Shown here: positions 21,226 to 21,962 of the stretch, piece after piece
Layout: each line of letters starts with the position of its first letter
Position numbering within the stretch: the stretch's first letter is position 1
From: Gemmatimonadota bacterium
GTDB taxonomy: Bacteria; Gemmatimonadota; Gemmatimonadetes; Gemmatimonadales; Gemmatimonadaceae
Assembly (NCBI GenBank): GCA_028287225.1
Contig: JAQBPZ010000006.1
Span: 1 to 21,962, forward strand
Reading direction: 5' to 3'
Length of the DNA: 21,962 nucleotides
Translations under genes and position numbers: made by a program
The notes under the pieces: model-generated
Databases searched by the model: none
What the model saw: only the letters and a program-made list of their open reading frames with translations
What the model was told of the DNA's origin: nothing

Positions 21226-21962
21226 CAGAGCCGCCCCCGCAGCGCCCACCAGCGCAGCCGCCAGACCATCCAGACGGCTTCCTTGATGATGGACTTCGAC
21301 ATCTTGCTGGTGCCTTCGGTGCGGTCCACGAAGACGATCGGGATCTCGACGATGCGGTAGTTCCGCTTCCAGGCGCGGAAGCTCATCTCGATCTGGAAGG
21401 CGTAGCCGTTGGAGCGAACCTGATCCAGGTCAATGGATTCCAGCACCACCCGGCGAAAGCACTTGAAGCCGCCGGTCTGGTCCCACACCGGCAGCCCGGT
21501 GACGAAGCGGGCATAGACGTTCGCGCAGTAGCTGAGGATGAGCCGGTTCATCGGCCAGTTCACGACGGTCACCCGCCCCTGCTGGTAGCGCGAGCCCAGC
21601 ACGAGGTCCGCCTGCTCGATGGCCGCCAGGAACTGCCGCAGGTGCACCGGGTCGTGCGAGAAGTCGGCGTCCATCTCGAGCACGTACGCGTAGTGCCGCT
21701 GGAGCGCCCACTTGAATCCGGCGATGTAGGCGGTGCCGAGCCCCATCTTCCGCGGGCGCGACAGCAGGTTCACGCGCGGCTCCGCCAGCATGATCTCCTC
21801 CACGATGCCCCCGGTGCCGTCCGGAGAGCCGTCGTCGACGATCAGCATGTCGATGCGCCCGTCCTGGGAGAGGACGGTGTCGATGAGCCGGCGGATGTTC
21901 TCGCGCTCGTTGTACGTGGGGACGATGACGAGCGCCCGCTCGCTGGGCGCCTCAGGCAGCAC
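21225..21962 (-). CDS. Polyprenol-phosphate mannosyltransferase-like GT2 glycosyltransferase
   Basis: A GT-A fold family 2 enzyme resembling dolichol/polyprenol monophosphomannose synthase, which moves a sugar from GDP-mannose to polyprenyl phosphate at the membrane. Motifs are VIVPTYNERENI, DDGSPDGTG, MGLGTAYIAGFKWAL, the metal-binding MDADFSHDP, GSRYQQG, and WDQTGGFKCFRR. No C-terminal membrane domain is present, as in the soluble Dpm1-only type. The 245-residue frame begins with GTG at the very window edge. This fits the family length, but the true start could lie outside. It overlaps dapF by one base (TGATG). Confidence 0.88.
   Translation of the reverse strand: MLPEAPSERALVIVPTYNERENIRRLIDTVLSQDGRIDMLIVDDGSPDGTGGIVEEIMLAEPRVNLLSRPRKMGLGTAYIAGFKWALQRHYAYVLEMDADFSHDPVHLRQFLAAIEQADLVLGSRYQQGRVTVVNWPMNRLILSYCANVYARFVTGLPVWDQTGGFKCFRRVVLESIDLDQVRSNGYAFQIEMSFRAWKRNYRIVEIPIVFVDRTEGTSKMSKSIIKEAVWMVWRLRWWALRGRL

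Noticed and set aside
20500..21360. Plus-strand open frame opposite dapF
   Set aside because: The minus strand encodes an intact DapF with both catalytic cysteines. The plus frame is a shadow with no domain.

Overview
The window is high-GC bacterial chromosome carrying mostly housekeeping genes. Gene content (Der, PlsY, GpsA, SurE, Pcm, Apt, ThrC, DapF, a DUF512 radical-SAM-like protein, LarC) and the alanine/arginine-rich codon use suggest a Gemmatimonadota-like or other deeply branching soil/aquatic Gram-negative. That assignment is an inference from memory of such genomes; no rRNA gene is present to settle it.

Layout. (1) 1-2.3 kb: the 3' end of threonine synthase, a convergent tRNA-Asn(GTT) on the minus strand, and the nickel-cofactor protein LarC on the plus strand. 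Between the tRNA and larC lies a minus-strand promoter, a folded stretch and a 14-bp terminator-like hairpin, together a candidate small RNA. (2) 2.4-4.0 kb: a secreted TPR protein closed by a strong hairpin terminator. (3) 4.06-11.1 kb: a tightly packed nine-gene operon, DUF512-der-plsY-gpsA-merR-surE-pcm-acylphosphatase-apt, with 4-nt overlaps or near-zero gaps. Its promoter is followed within a few bases by a textbook intrinsic terminator, so the leader looks like an attenuator. (4) 11.2-13.6 kb, minus strand: a chemoreceptor with several HAMP units followed by a small PstS-like periplasmic binding protein. (5) 14.1-17.0 kb: an isochorismatase-family hydrolase interrupted by one extra G, convergent with a secreted S9 prolyl-oligopeptidase-type peptidase. 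(6) 17.3-18.75 kb: a folded stretch, tRNA-Arg(CCT), a dihydrofolate-reductase/RibD-C-type protein, and a broken copy of a tRNA 3' half. (7) 18.8-19.5 kb: a membrane-anchored TPR protein. (8) 19.5-20.4 kb: a gene-free stretch with a ~260-nt imperfect palindrome, an AT-rich island with three DnaA-box-like 9-mers spaced 10 bp apart, and a second inverted/tandem repeat. (9) 20.4-22.0 kb, minus strand: a polyprenol-phosphate mannosyltransferase-like GT2 enzyme translationally coupled to DapF.

Functionally, the large operon joins ribosome assembly (Der), the first steps of phospholipid synthesis (GpsA makes glycerol-3-phosphate, PlsY acylates it), nucleotide salvage (Apt, SurE) and protein repair (Pcm). 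I see no defence system, CRISPR array, integrase or transposase. The least explained material is non-coding: the two folded regions beside the tRNAs, the attenuator-like leader, and the palindrome/DnaA-box stretch.
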